A DNA stretch of 64,000 nt from Nilaparvata lugens (lineage: Eukaryota > Arthropoda > Insecta > Hemiptera > Delphacidae): positions 29,097,637-29,161,636 of the forward strand of contig NC_052506.1 of assembly GCF_014356525.2 (NCBI RefSeq), written 5' to 3'. Positions within the stretch are counted from its first letter, which is position 1; the number at the start of each line of letters is the position of its first letter. Below the pieces are notes generated by a model that was given only the letters and a program-made list of their open reading frames with translations, had not been told where the DNA came from and ran no database searches. Made by a program: the position numbers and the translations under genes. Shown here piece by piece: positions 43,867-56,900 of the stretch.

Positions 43867-46058
43867 TCTACTGTGTACTTTCCCATAAGATACCCAAGCC
43901 AGAACAGAAAATTATCACTTATAGAGACTTCAAAAACTTTGATGAAGCCGCCTTCCTGACTGATGTGGCTCAGACTCCATGGCATCAAATTGAAGCATTA
44001 CCCTCAGTTGATGACATGGTCAAGACTTTCGAGAATTGGACTTTGACTTTGTATGACAAACATGCACCTTATGTGACAAGGAGGATTAATAGAAAACGAC
44101 GAGTACCGTGGATGACTGAAGACATACTTAAGATGATGGGACGTAGAGACAAAGCACATAGAAAATTTAAAAAGACATTTGACTTGGACAGTTTGATAGA
44201 GTATAGGAGCCTTAGAAATAGGGTTAAACAGGAATTACGGAACTCAAAGATTAGGTACTTGAATTCGTTTATGACAAACAATAGACAAGACTCTAAATCA
44301 CTTTGGCAGGGAATAAAAGAATTCGGGCTTGGCAAACAGAAATCGAATCCACAAATTGACTTACCATTGAATAATATAAATGACCATTTCGTTTCACACT
44401 CTAACCAACGTGACGAAGTTGTCATTGCTAATCACATCGATGATCTTGAAGAGCAGGTTACAAACTTAGATTTACCAATCACTGATCAATTTCATTTCCA
44501 TCCAATCTCAGAAGAAGACACTTTCAGAGCAATTCAACGTATTCATAGTAATGCTACGGGTGTAGACAAAATTCCTATTAAATTTATCAAGAAGATGTTA
44601 TTTGCTGTTTTACCAACCATTACATACATTTTCAACAAGTCACTTGAAGAAGGCATTTTCCCTGAAAACTGGAAGTTTGCTCTGGTTCGCCCTCTAAATA
44701 AAGTTCCATCACCCAATAAAGTTGAGGATTTTAGACCAATCAGTATTTTACCTGCATTGTCCAAAGTGCTAGAAAGACTCATTCATGCTCAAGTTGTAAA
44801 ATTTCTAGACAACAATAGTAAGCTTCATAACTTTCAATCAGGCTTTAGAAAATTCCATTCAACTGAGACAGCTCTGCTTCGTGTCACTGATGATATAAGG
44901 TTAGCTATGGACCAAAGAAAATGCACCATCCTCACCCTATTTGATTTTTCTAAAGCATTCGATACTGTTGATCATACAGTCCTTCTGAATAAGTTGGCTA
45001 TTCTTGGTTTCAGTCACAACTCGTTAGTTTGGTTTAAATCCTATCTATTAGGTAGGAAACAATGTGTATCTGTCGGTGACAAAAAGTCAACTTGGAAAAA
45101 CGTTATGCATGGAGTACCACAAGGTTCAATTTTAGGCCCTCTCCTCTTCACTTTGTATGCTAATGACCTTTCTTCCATTATCAAATTCTCCAGTTTCCAT
45201 ACTTATGCAGACGACCTTCAAATCTATTCAAGCTGTCCCATAACAAAAATTAATGAAACAGTTGAAATAATGAATCAGGATATCAATTCGATAGTGGAAT
45301 GGACAAAGAAAAATGGCCTTAAGCTTAATCCCATCAAAACACAACCCATTATAATTGGATATTCTCGTCTTATAAACAATATTGACCTTGAATCGATTCA
45401 CAAAATTAGTGTAGACGGTAATGACATTCCTTACTATAGCTCAGTTAAGAATTTAGGCATTATTATGAATAATACTCTTGACTGGTCAGAACAAGTGAAC
45501 AAAACTTGTAAAAAGGTATTCTCAGCCATGCATGCATTGAAGAAAATGCACGATATCCTCCCTAGAAACATTAAATTATTATTGGTTCAATCTCTCATCT
45601 TCCCACATTTAATGTATTGTAATTCTGTTCTTAACGATATGCAAGTCACTCTGAATGATAAACTACATCGTTGCCAAAATTATTGTCTACGTTTCGTCTA
45701 CACTCTCCAACGCCATGATCATATCACCCCAGCCCACATTGCTAGTTCAACATTAAAGCTTCCCGATCAGAGGCTTTTTCGAATAGTCAAGCTTGTTAGA
45801 GATATCTTGATATACGGTAATCCGAACTATTTTAAAGATGACTTCAAATTTGTCTCTGAAGGTAGGAGGATAGATGCTTCACATACTAGAACCGGAGAAA
45901 GTACTTTAAGGATACCCAATCATCGAACTACTATTTTCACAAAATCCTTCTTAGTCAGTGCCTGTCGTGCATGGAATGCACTTCCTGTTTCTATCAGGTC
46001 CATCGAGAGCCGAGCGAGCTTCATCCTAACTTTAAAAAACATCTTTTGGAACAAATGA
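43851..46058 (+). CDS. LINE reverse transcriptase (3' half of the broken ORF)
   Basis: The frame continues from the endonuclease C-terminal SRHD motif (43851-43862) to a TGA at 46056-46058, over 730 codons without a stop. RT landmarks counted from 43863: fingers with ATGVDKIPIKFIKK and FRPISILPALSKVLERLIH (about 237-305), a FQSGFRKFHSTETALL block, motif A FDFSKAFDTVDH (about 360), motif B GVPQGSILGPLLFTLY (about 417), the catalytic TYADDLQIYSS (about 446) and thumb SVKNLGIIMNNTLDW. The C-terminal region carries PHLMYCNSVLN and ACRAWNALP. All key RT residues are present, and no RNase H follows. It is a single-frame shift from the endonuclease ORF (net loss of one base or gain of two). It is read as one ancestral polyprotein, now split. 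The antisense ORFs across it are shadows. Confidence 0.92.
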   Translation, partial: SRHDLIYCVLSHKIPKPEQKIITYRDFKNFDEAAFLTDVAQTPWHQIEALPSVDDMVKTFENWTLTLYDKHAPYVTRRINRKRRVPWMTEDILKMMGRRDKAHRKFKKTFDLDSLIEYRSLRNRVKQELRNSKIRYLNSFMTNNRQDSKSLWQGIKEFGLGKQKSNPQIDLPLNNINDHFVSHSNQRDEVVIANHIDDLEEQVTNLDLPITDQFHFHPISEEDTFRAIQRIHSNATGVDKIPIKFIKKMLFAVLPTITYIFNKSLEEGIFPENWKFALVRPLNKVPSPNKVEDFRPISILPALSKVLERLIHAQVVKFLDNNSKLHNFQSGFRKFHSTETALLRVTDDIRLAMDQRKCTILTLFDFSKAFDTVDHTVLLNKLAILGFSHNSLVWFKSYLLGRKQCVSVGDKKSTWKNVMHGVPQGSILGPLLFTLYANDLSSIIKFSSFHTYADDLQIYSSCPITKINETVEIMNQDINSIVEWTKKNGLKLNPIKTQPIIIGYSRLINNIDLESIHKISVDGNDIPYYSSVKNLGIIMNNTLDWSEQVNKTCKKVFSAMHALKKMHDILPRNIKLLLVQSLIFPHLMYCNSVLNDMQVTLNDKLHRCQNYCLRFVYTLQRHDHITPAHIASSTLKLPDQRLFRIVKLVRDILIYGNPNYFKDDFKFVSEGRRIDASHTRTGESTLRIPNHRTTIFTKSFLVSACRAWNALPVSIRSIESRASFILTLKNIFWNK

Positions 46059-46151
46059 CTGAAACTGTCCGGCCCTAGAACGATCACATGACATCCATCC
46101 CCCACCCATCCCACAAATACAAACCTTTAAACCATGTTATAGAACGAATTG

Positions 46152-46182
<31 letters not shown>

Positions 46183-46678
46183 AACTCATGTTATTTCAAT
46201 TATCCACTGCATAATGCTGTTTATTACTGAAAGTCGATAACCCTGATCTACTTTCAGCCTACTTCATTTTATTTATTTGATCTTATCTACCTATATAATT
46301 ATTTTACTCTATCAATTTTCTGTTTTTTTTTCTCTTTAATATTCATATTGATTAAAACTTTTACAATATTTCCATTAATAAATAAATCCTTAGTTTAAAT
46401 AACGAAATTAACGTTTTGGTAGAGAGTTAGTGGGGAGGATATTTTTAATATTCTTTCCGAAGAATGGACATTGATATGTCCAAAGCTCCGCCAATTTATG
46501 TAGATGCATAACAATATGATTATTATCTAGAGTTATTATATTACAAACTGCTTTTTCATATCATATACAGTTCAATAATTATTTTCTTAGTCTATATTAT
46601 GTAAATTCATCTATAATTTTGCTGTATTGTAAGCTATTGTATATAAGTGTATAAGCCAGTATATATTGTAATCTACAT

Positions 46679-46712
46679 AAATAAAGTACTCAATCAATCA
46701 ATCAATCAATCA
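46679..46712 (+). repeat. LINE 3' end: AATAAA and (ATCA)n tail
   Basis: AAATAAAGTACTC is followed by CAATCAATCAATCAATCAAT-type repeats. The AATAAA may act as the polyadenylation signal. Short-tandem-repeat tails in place of poly(A) are typical of CR1/L2-type LINEs. Confidence 0.85.
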
Positions 46713-46778
46713 AAGTTTGAATGCTTTCTACTCCTATGTTATGATCCCCCCCGAAATCTTTCCCTGGCTACGCCACTG

Positions 46779-46786
46779 CACGTAAG
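46779..46786. repeat. hAT target-site duplication, right copy
   Basis: CACGTAAG directly follows CGCCACTG and is the partner of 41633-41640. Confidence 0.85.
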
Positions 46787-48344
46787 CAATCTATCTGTAT
46801 CTGATATGTCTTGAATAAATCATTATGAGTGTCTTAGTAGAGAATTCATGTTTCATCTTCGAATTAGCTCAATAGTTGAAAAGTTTGAATGAAGTGACTA
46901 AGTCACATTGAGAGAACATGAGGTTTTATACAACAAGAATGAAATCCAAGAAGATTTGAAGATTTCAACAATGTTATATACCAGTATGATTTGTGATTTG
47001 GAAATGGTTTACAACTTCGACATAGAAAATTCTGCTTTTATAAAAAGCTCACTGATGAGTTCGAAACTCAGTGATGGACATTATGCTGCTCAGTGATTGA
47101 AATTATTGAACATCAATATTGTATTATTAGTGATTAATTACCAATTGAGTTTTCATAGATACAGACTAATCATTTCCTTTGAAATGTTTTTAGCAATGTA
47201 AAATCATTTTGCCGCGAGTTAAAAATCAAAGTCCAATTCACTGTTCACTAATTCATTGACAACCAAAGCAGAAAAATATTATATTCTTTAGATGCCTACA
47301 TAGTGCAAAATTTAGATTGTATGAGATACGGTATGAAGTTATCGACTCTCTTGTTCCTGTGCATTTCCTATTTTCAAGAGACAAAATACAAAAATGTATG
47401 GAAAACGCCAGAAAGCTTCCTTTTTTTTAACCCAATAGAACAGTCAAATGCCTGTTTATCTGTATATTTCGAGATGAATATCGAGCCAGCCAACGTAACA
47501 TATCTGAAAAAAGCATAAATATAAGAAATTTACAACCTTTTAGTAACTCAAATTACTGGCCTGCGATGATAATTTCAATTGTCGCATTGCACCTATGGCC
47601 TCATATGGCACTATAGCAGTGGTCTAGGCTACTGTGTCACAGCGCCGTTGCAATTTACTGCCCCATCAAGTTACGGCGCTAATGTAGATGTCTGTAGAAC
47701 TTATACGATAGTCATAAAAATTTAATCGCCGTAATCCATCGAACGATGTAAAATATCCGGATACGTAGGAAACAAAATATTATTAACTCTTTATGACTCT
47801 TAAGCACGCATGGGACTCAACGACAGTTTATTATCCTAGTTCACCATACTGCCTGCATATGCCTATTGCTATTATCATGCAAATCTGGATTCTAAGGACT
47901 GCTTCATACTAACAATAATAGGTTTTGGTGGGACTATTAAAATAAAATCCTGATAAATGGAAACCAACGAAAAATTGTCTTATTGGCACTCATTCCATAT
48001 TGTATAAAAATTATTATTTTCATGTGGTCCTGATATTTTCACTATAACCATAAGGCTAGCTAACTAGGAGCTCAGAGTTACGAGTTTCACTTTCAGAAGA
48101 GACTACGCAAATTGTAGAGGGACACAATTGATATTCCTCAAGTTGTTAAACATCGACAGAATCATTCTACAGTATGTTTCAAAAGTGATATGTCAAAACA
48201 CTTTTTAAAGATGAGTTTTTAGATGTGAAAAACACAGTTTTTGTAGATGAAAGATTTTATTAGAAATTGCAGTTAACCTACTGCTGGAATATTATTACAG
48301 TATAGAATACAGTACAGAATGTTATACAGTATAATAATTATTTC
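46787..48344. other. No gene seen
   Basis: Short ORFs at 46908-47096 and 47303-47518 have no domain. A G+C-richer stretch lies at 47570-47690. Nothing in it matches other parts of the window. Confidence 0.5.
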
Positions 48345-48530
48345 AATGAGAGCTGCATAAATGGAACTGAGGACTTCTGTTGCAGCAATTAATAAGCGAA
48401 CAACTGGATAGCGTAAGGAAATTCGAAGAATGAAGCTGTCCAGGAATTATTAAGCCCAGACCGGGAATCGAACCCGGTACCTCTCCTTTGTTGGAGCGGC
48501 ATTAACCCTACCTCGAGTTCTCGCACAGTC
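48345..48530 (-). mobile_element. tRNA-derived SINE, minus orientation
   Basis: On the minus strand, GGTACCGGGTTCGATTCCCG contains a perfect RNA polymerase III B box and a T-stem (CCGGG..CCCGG). Upstream, CTCGAGGTAGGGTTAATGCC is a degenerate A-box region. Downstream, TCTGGGCTTAATAATTCCTG leads into a non-tRNA body. No acceptor stem or intact cloverleaf can be drawn, so it is a SINE or tRNA pseudogene, not a working tRNA. The 3' limit is approximate. Confidence 0.6.
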
Positions 48531-50780
48531 TATTGTTTATTAAACGCACAGAAGTCTATAAGTTCTATTTATATAGCTTTCATGGGATATTTGAAATAAT
48601 TATTATACAGTTATACTTAGTTTTTGATCGGGAAATGAAATTTTTCATATCTTGGCTTAGAAATTGCTCAGTGTAATTCAGTGTTAATACATTCGATTCC
48701 AACTATGCTTTGTGCCAGTTTATCAAGTTCTTATACTGGAGAACGGTTATCAGAATAAAGCACAATGATCTGCACGCTTCCTTAGAAGAAATCTTCCATG
48801 AGGAAATATTTCCACAGCAGTAGACAATAACTTATCGAGTGGCTCAAGAAAGTTATCCGTGTTTTGGGAGGAACTTCAAATCACTGGAAAAATGAGAGGG
48901 TGGTTCGATTTGGCAAGAGATAAGCTTGAACTCTAGCAGCACTTTTTATCTCCAGGAAATGATAACCTCCTTCGACAAGAAGTTTGTTGGTGGCAGCAGA
49001 CTTCTTCCAAGTCGGATTTTCCTTCTGTCAAAAAAGTTTAAATTATGACGCCCCTAGCTATGAATGAGAATGTGAATTTTGAAAGACAAAATTTGTGGTG
49101 AAGTCCAATCATTCTCAGTTGTTTCAGCAACTTGGAAAAATAATGATTCCAAGGGGGTTGAATAATATTAGTTGGTTCATAACCAATGTGGAGTAAAGTT
49201 TAAGAGCATTCTAAAACATAAAATCTATCATAATATATATTTTCCTCTTTATTGTTCAGCTTACGGTAACTTCTCAACCTATCAGAGAACATAATATGAG
49301 TGTTGTATAGAGCGATCGCTACAATTTCAATTAATCTCTCTTCTACCAATTTGAGATTCACATCTTCTCTGATTGATTAACATATATCTGTCAGTCACAT
49401 ACAAACCATATATTTTTTATTATTCTTCCATTTTCGACCTATATTTTCTGTTGAGTACACCTCATCCAGCCCCTGCAGTTTCCACTTTCAAGGATAGTGA
49501 TATACAATAAGGCTGTTCTTGTTACGGAAACCGCTTTGATAAAACAGGATTTCAATCAAATTGAATATTCGCTTTTGATTGTTGGCTGTCTACTATGAGT
49601 AGGTGAATGGTGGATATCAGTCAACTGCACCATTTGTGAAAATCCACCGTTATCAAACCTAGCTATTTCTCAAAGGAGCCAAGTGAATCATAATTGAGAT
49701 TGAACTGGAATACAAGAACAGTCCTTTGTCAGTGCTCGCTTGTATTCTGGAGCAAGTGTTCCAGACAAGGCTCATGCGTTTTGATCTTCATAATACACGT
49801 GTATACATGCGATAATCCTTAATCAGGCTTTGACGATAGACGGTATACAGCAACTAGGCTTGTGACACATGCGGAATGATGTGGTGTAGATCGATTACAA
49901 GGGTGAGACGCTGATGATGATCTGTTTAAACATTCACCGTCATTTGCCAAGAGAAAGACAATATGCTCACAGCTATACCTTGGTTGCCTTGGAGCGCGCT
50001 TAAGTACTCCCAGACGAGAGTTGCTTGGCTCCCCGGCGTTATTACAGGTAGAAGATGGATGCCTCAGCTAGACACGCTTCCAGGTAGGTGGTAGGAGGCA
50101 CGAACAGTATCACCATCATCAACGCCTCAGGGCCACTCACTACTCACTTATCAATGTATGCATGCCTCCATTTTCCCAGCGGCTGTCTCTTGCCTCCTGT
50201 CGCTCACCTCAATGACTGCCAGTAACACCAATACCAACTACTGAGCATCTTGATGGCTATGTGACTCACAGTACTGAAGTTTGATCAAGTGAATCGAAAA
50301 AAAAATCATACAATTCGATCCTTTGGAAATGGAGAAATTCAAATGTTATAATGCACTGAACATACTCGACACTGAAAACGTAATTAGGCAGGAAAGCCAC
50401 CATCGAATTTCCTGATTCACACATAATTTTTTAATTGTGATGGAAAATTGACAACTGGGCATACGAAATTCTCTACCTGGAGAAATTTGAGTGAGGTGAG
50501 AGCCGGTTGTGCAGTTTTCTAAATGCTCCATAGACCGTTTTTGAATAGTTTTGCAGAGATATTATAGAGAAAACTAGGCTGCAAAATGTAATGTACAATG
50601 TTCTAGATTATGATTACCACATTATTTTATCACATTCAAAAATGTGTCTTACTACCAGATTGTGAATGATTCAATGGTGTTGTGAAAATAGGATGATAAA
50701 GGATTATCAAATAATTATTCTTCAAATTAATTTCAAGTTAAGCTATATCTGAATTACTGAAAAAAACAATGCATCATGTT
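48531..50780. other. No gene seen
   Basis: Mostly A+T-rich. 49970-50240 is G+C-richer, with no ORF of interest. Confidence 0.5.
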
Positions 50781-50934
50781 GCGTACAGACTCATGCGCCA
50801 CGAACACGCGCATTTCACTGTTCCATCTGCTAATGCTATTCTTATTATATCTGTATTTTTGCAAAAACAGTAAGATATAGCATTGGCTGATGAAAAGTGA
50901 AATGCGCGTGTTTGTGGCACATAAGTCTGTACGC
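50781..50934. mobile_element. Palindromic MITE, 154 bp
   Basis: GCGTACAGACTCATGCGCCA at the left pairs with TGGCACATAAGTCTGTACGC at the right. The inner CACGCGCATTTCACT pairs with AGTGAAATGCGCGTG. Complementarity continues loosely to the centre at TTTTTGCAAAAA (near 50863). Arms are about 75 bp and the whole element folds on itself. Confidence 0.9.
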
Positions 50935-53900
50935 CCCTTAAAAGATGGATGATTTAAATAATTGATTCTAGATGATAATTTGAAATCTGTGATAATTATT
51001 ATTCAATCTCAATGGTGAAGTCTCTGGTTATAGTGGGTACAGCGACAGAAATAGGATTTTCGAGCACTAAGATCTAGATAGATTTTTCAAGGGATTATGT
51101 TATGGGAGTGTCTCATGAATGATGTCTCTAATTCAATGTGTTAATCATCATTGAAATTAACATCCAAATAACACTCAAACGCACAGACTCCAACCAGACT
51201 CCATTCGAATTAATGCTCTATTAAGCCAGAAAAATGAATCAGTTCATTCAGACAAAAATTAGAAGGACTTAATAGTCGGCACGGCAATGTTGTAGTATTA
51301 CGGCATGAGATGTTAAATAACGTGTATCTCTGATCGCGACTGTTAGTGGTCGTTGAAATTTTCCAGATTTACGGGCCACACACGATCATGCGAGAGGCCA
51401 TTTTGAAGCACTTTGCAGATTAAGCATGATGAAAACCGATCTACTCAGTAGCATCTACTTATCATTAGAAGAACATTTCTGAACGAGTGAAGTAAAGTTC
51501 CAGTTTGACTTGAATTATTTCGTACGTTTCACGATAACGGTTAACTAGGCTACGTAGTCTTGATATTGAATGGAACCATTCTAGGATTAAGTTCGTTGGC
51601 CAATGAAATTGACTCACCATTTCGTATTTTTGGAGGGTATAGAAGGATCACATTGAAAGTGTATAATGATAAAGTTGTAGTAAATTTATATTTACAAAAA
51701 ATACATTTTTTTTGTAATCAAAACAGTTTTTTGATCTATTCCAGACTCATTTATTGCATAAGGTATTATGAATGTGAACATTAAATGATCATATGCTTAT
51801 TCATTCATATCATCATATACAATTGAATTCAGGAGAATAAATAAAAATCAGTTATGTAAGCTTATATTTTTCCAAGGTTTGAATCAAGTTACCAAACTTA
51901 TGATTCGAATTGAATGAAGGATTATTATGTATGATATAACAGTTCACGTACGAAATGGATAAGCCTTTCAAAGCCACAAGAATTATCCAAGTATCTTTAT
52001 ATAATGTATAATTGAAATATTTTTTCTGAAACGAAAACAATACCCGTACTCATCCAACCGATTCACCTTCCTCCCACAGATATCTCAATTTCTGGTACTT
52101 GAGAGAAAAAAGTAAAGTACCCTGTGAAATAAGATACCAATTCAATTTTTCCCTATATGAGTAGATGCGGGCGCTGTACCAGTGTTATTTCCAGTTTTGC
52201 TTTATTCAAACCCCTACCTCTCCAATGCCTAGTTTCCTCTGCAGTCTACACCACCAAAACCATATTAGTGTGATGCCATAGGCGGACTTCAGCTTTTGAA
52301 AACGGCATGAGGCCTGACAGCTCCCGGCTCTGTCACTTGAAGACAAAATTCTGGGTCCGACATAGTACCTCTCACTTGCACTCATACGAAACCAAACAGA
52401 AAGTTCCTAATGGAAGCTTGCTGTGCATTTGTTTGCAAAACGACATTATCACTCACCGTCGACAACGGAAGCTTGTTGATCAAAAGTTGTGGACGTTTGT
52501 CTACAATATTCAATGATGTATACAGTAAGGTAGTCATGCATTATATAACGAGGAAGTTGAATGAGATTGGTTTGTCCAACAGGATAATTCAGTCCACTAA
52601 AAATCGATTCATAGGTTGTAATTGTTGTAAACGATCAAAATGCCAGGAAAATAATAATTGATTTGCACAATACGTGAACTTCTGTAATTTGAAAAAGTAA
52701 TTGAGATGCGAACCGTAATGAGGTAAGCAATGTCCATTGAGTCGACTGATAATGAACCAACTCCTTGACAGTCTACTGATTTTACAGTACTCCATCTCAA
52801 TGATAGACCTCTGATTCATGGAGAAACGATGGTGGTACTATTCTATTGAGAAATGAATTTTCTTGAGTTATATTTTTGATCACAAACAAAGAATGTGTTT
52901 CGGAAGAAAGGTTTGTTCAAGTAGGGATTATCGAAAGAATATGATAACTAGATGGATATGATTGAAGGTATCGATATTTCATACTGATTTTTCAGTTGAA
53001 CGAACAAGAATATGTACAACTGGACTTCACATCCAACCGAAAATATGAATCCTTTTTTTGTCTCTGGAACACTCTTGTTCACGGATTGGAAAAGCAATCT
53101 AGAATTGAGATATCGATGAATTTCACGAGTCCGTGCACACCGCGTGTCTCAATCTAAATAGACTTTTCCGTCCGTTATTAGGAAAAAAAAGAAGGAAAAA
53201 GTTGCTTGCCGGCAGATGCATCTTCAATAGCGATTTTCCGGTTCGGATGTCAAACTTATTGCTCTCCGCCACTCCACCCATCTCTCCATCCCCTGCCTCA
53301 ATCGCCTCACCTCGACGACATCCTTCTCAAGCCCCAGAAAAGCTGCAACGAAATGTCTTCGGAGACTGAGTCTTTTGAAATCAGACAAGCTACACTCCTG
53401 TGTAAGGGAAACATCAAGCGCTAAAAATGGGGTCAGATAGCTTTCCTTCTCGCTTCTCATCTCCAGTTCCCCCCTTCACCAGTCATACACCACTGGTCTG
53501 AAAATTATTTCTCAAAGAATGTAATGAAGGAATTCTTTCTTCGATACCTGATCTATCAGATAGAACATTCCGTCAGTGATTGTTTTCGGTCTCAATTTTT
53601 CATTACGGTAATGAGTTTTCATTTAATACAAAATTATTCATGCTCAAGCGAAGTTTCTTCAATTAGAATACTTGGGATTTGAGTCCTTCAACTGTGGAGG
53701 ATTCTGAGTTTATCAGTCTCCACTTGTACAGCAAGTCGTTTTGAGGAAATTTAAAATTACAAGAAGTAAAATTACAAGATCTCTGAAGCTATCACCATTT
53801 TCTTTATAAAGAGCATATTCATATTTCATCATATATTTATATTTGGTTGGATGTGAAATAATGTTCGATTCATTCTTGGACGTTCAACCTAGAACATATA

Positions 53901-56900
53901 GTATGAAGTCTTGATACTTCGTATCATATTTACCCATTCATCGTATCCTCTCAATGATCTCTACTCGAACAAACCTTTTTCCAAAACATTTATTATGTGA
54001 TCAACAAAATTTACAAAAATACATTTCTTAATAGAATAAGATTACAATAGATTCTCCAAGATCAGAATAAAATATCATTTTTGAATTCAAGACGGCTGTT
54101 ACGCACATCATGACTGTAAAAATCTTCATACTCGTAAAAAATGGAGAATCTTGAAAATTCCCAGGAAGTTCCAATAAAGTTTCAATTGAGTGTTTTTCCC
54201 CTGTTGACGAAAACTATCTCCATCCATGATGGGTTGATTTTTCATAAAACAATGGGTTCCATGGAACAAGAACTTGCCTTTTTCATAGCCCAACATCTTT
54301 ACAGACGTGAAGCTCTATCACAATCAGAATCAGAAACGAAGCAGAGTAGCCCATCCGTTCTGGGTATGGATCTGGTTGCCGAGTGTCCAGTCGATAGGGC
54401 GCAAAGACTATTCATCATACTATATTAAGCAAGCGTCTCTTTTCAGTTTGGTGTTCACGTGGATAAACAATTACAGCCAGCGATGACAGCTCAGAACAAA
54501 CAGACAAAAACCGGACCTTGGTTCGGCTCTTCTTCATCATCCCAACACCTGAGCTACTTTTCCTCCCAACTTGCTTCTTCCATCTCCAACTGTTGATTTT
54601 TCTTTTCTTTTTTCTTATTTCTTCCGGCCCTATCCTGCACTCCAAAAAAGCATCAACCACATTCTCATTCATAACAGCCTTTCCATTTCTTTTCGACCAC
54701 TTTTTAAATTGATGACTGTGTGCCGTCAGCCGTCCATTATAAATTATAACAGTTTTGACCGCTGTTGTCTTTTCTCTTTCTCTGTTGGTTAATTGTGGTG
54801 ACTGAAAAGCTTTGTGTGTAGCGTATTCGATCTCTCTCTCTTCCCAGTACTATTTTTCATCCTCTCCTCCACATCGTATGCTGGCTGTCACTTTCATTAC
54901 TGCCACAGAACTAGAAATGAATAAATTCTCATATGTGAATGTTGACAGTGATTGTGAACTATGTATTTTAATTATTCTTCTATGCTGGATGTTTGCTATA
55001 CTATACTTGCTGTATCACTATTATCAAATCACCATGGATGAATTAATTTTTTTACATACCTCGATGGTTTTTCAAACGAATTGTGAATTATTGTCTGTGT
55101 ATTTGTAAAGTGCAAACATCTAAATTTGAATAAGTTTCAATGAATCTTCAGACCATAGAGCACTCAAAGTGTTGCGGGGGATACCTAATATGCATATATG
55201 TCAAGTGTGACATAAGTCCATCCGATGGAGGAGCATTACAAATAGACAAACTTGAAAAATAAATTGATTTTTCGTCACATCCACTTCTATTCCGCCTTAC
55301 CTTCGATGCGAATTATCTAAAATTGAGAATGTCACACATAATGTATCAGGATCAGAGAAATTTCTTATTGGATATGGATATATTATCAGGTATTAAAGGG
55401 AAATTCCAAGAAATAGAAGTCTTGTGATAAAGTCATAGTCTTGTAACAAGTCATATCAGGGCCCCTAAAATTACAATCATTACAATTATAATACGATGTG
55501 AAAACTCTGACACCACACCTGAAGCAGCCAGGTAAAACGGCATTAATTCATTCATACATGGTTATTCCCCAATAATCCTAATTCTATTAATTGTCAATTA
55601 ATGCATTTGTTTCAGGTGAGCATGAGAAACGTTTTTGCCAATATGTGTTCTAACTTTAATGTTGTAAGTACACAAAAATATTCAGAACTTACTATTATAC
55701 ATTTGAAAATTCAAATAAATATACAGTAGAAAGTATTCAATTAACTTCCTCTCATAGACCTCCAGTGGGAGATTTTTATTTGGTACTGGAATAATATTGC
55801 TTTCTAGATGCTGAAATTGCTAATAGTGTAATTACTATATTAGGAGATAGTAATTGGATAGTAATTGCTAATATACTATTGAATAGTTTGTTTATATTCT
55901 ATTACTATTACTACTAACAGTAATTGATAATTGTAAAATATTGATTACCTCATTAATACTGTTGCATGCTTAAATAATAAGTAGAGACGCCTCTAGAGGC
56001 ATACCATTTCTAATTCAACTTCGAGATTTCCCTTCGGTGAGGAGAATAATAATGTTACTTAATAGTCAATACTAACTACTCTACCACTTTTCATGGAGAA
56101 GTGGACTTCTCTTCATCATAAAAGAAGAATACATTCTTTTATATTACTGTAATATATTCTTTACTCTCGAAGTCACGAGTAACAGCTTGAAACCATCATC
56201 ATCAACTATGACTAAAACTATGACGTATTCAAGAAACACTTGATGTTGCTCACGATTGACATCATTTTATGTTGCAGGATTACATTCTCATTCACTAATA
56301 AACTTCAAATTTGAATTTTTTTGAGTCTACAAATAATAAGCTAAATTATTGGGAGATGAGTTAACAGTAATAAAAGATTTGGAGTATTATGGGATAATTC
56401 GAAACAGCGAAACTACAATTCAGTTTTGTAGTAATATCATTGTTTTGAATGGTTTGACATCAATGGAAGCCTGAACTGCATGTTGACAATCATTCGCGAT
56501 GATAGACAATTGTATTGCGGCCGATCAAAGACAAACTTTGCCGTTCCTCACTGGCAATCACTCGATCCGCTCAGTGGAGTCCATTCATAATCGAATGTCT
56601 TTCTGTCGTTTGATTACTGATGCCTATTTGATAGCCAGAAATGTCCATTAGTGAGCTTTCTGCTGGTCGCTGCCACATCATTTCCATTTCCCGAATTTGC
56701 TGTCTGTCAATCATGCTGTTTGTCCTCGAATTCGGTACATTGCAATAATTTATTCATCTGTGAAGATAATGGTGATTTGTGAAAGGGTTGGAAAAACTAT
56801 GCTGACAATGCTGTTTGCCGAATCTGTTGGGATCGAATCATGACGTGGCAGAATAATGAAACTGCAATGAGGATGGAATAATGCTCCCCAAAATCAACTA

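Larger units (their letters stand above)
42187..46712 (+). mobile_element. Nearly full-length LINE, CR1/L2-like, nested in hAT
   Basis: It contains a proposed 5' UTR of about 0.9 kb with a 47-bp minisatellite, an endonuclease plus reverse-transcriptase ORF split by one frameshift, a 3' UTR with a (TA)n tract (46152-46176), and a 3' end of AATAAAGTACTC followed by (ATCA)n instead of poly(A). A short tandem-repeat tail, APE endonuclease and no RNase H fit the CR1/L2/Daphne-like groups. No separate ORF1 is visible, so the element may be 5'-truncated or ORF1-less. The 5' boundary rests on a 10-bp direct repeat only. Confidence 0.75.
41641..46778. mobile_element. Non-autonomous hAT element interrupted by a LINE
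   Basis: The left end is CAGTGGCGTATCCAGAG. The right end, reverse complemented, is CAGTGGCGTAGCCAGGG (15 of 17 match). CAGTGGCG is a typical hAT terminus, and an 8-bp target duplication flanks it. C-run segments inside both ends (41684-41694 and 46746-46752) extend the symmetry. There is no transposase ORF. Without the nested LINE (42187-46712 by the proposed limits) the element is only about 0.6 kb, so it is a MITE-like non-autonomous copy. Confidence 0.9.

Noticed and set aside
44069..44782. Minus strand ORFs across the LINE
   Set aside because: They are shadows of the plus strand reverse transcriptase, which has all the RT signature motifs.
48440..48520. Functional tRNA gene on the minus strand
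   Set aside because: The B box and T arm are good, but the 5' half does not form D and anticodon arms with an acceptor stem.
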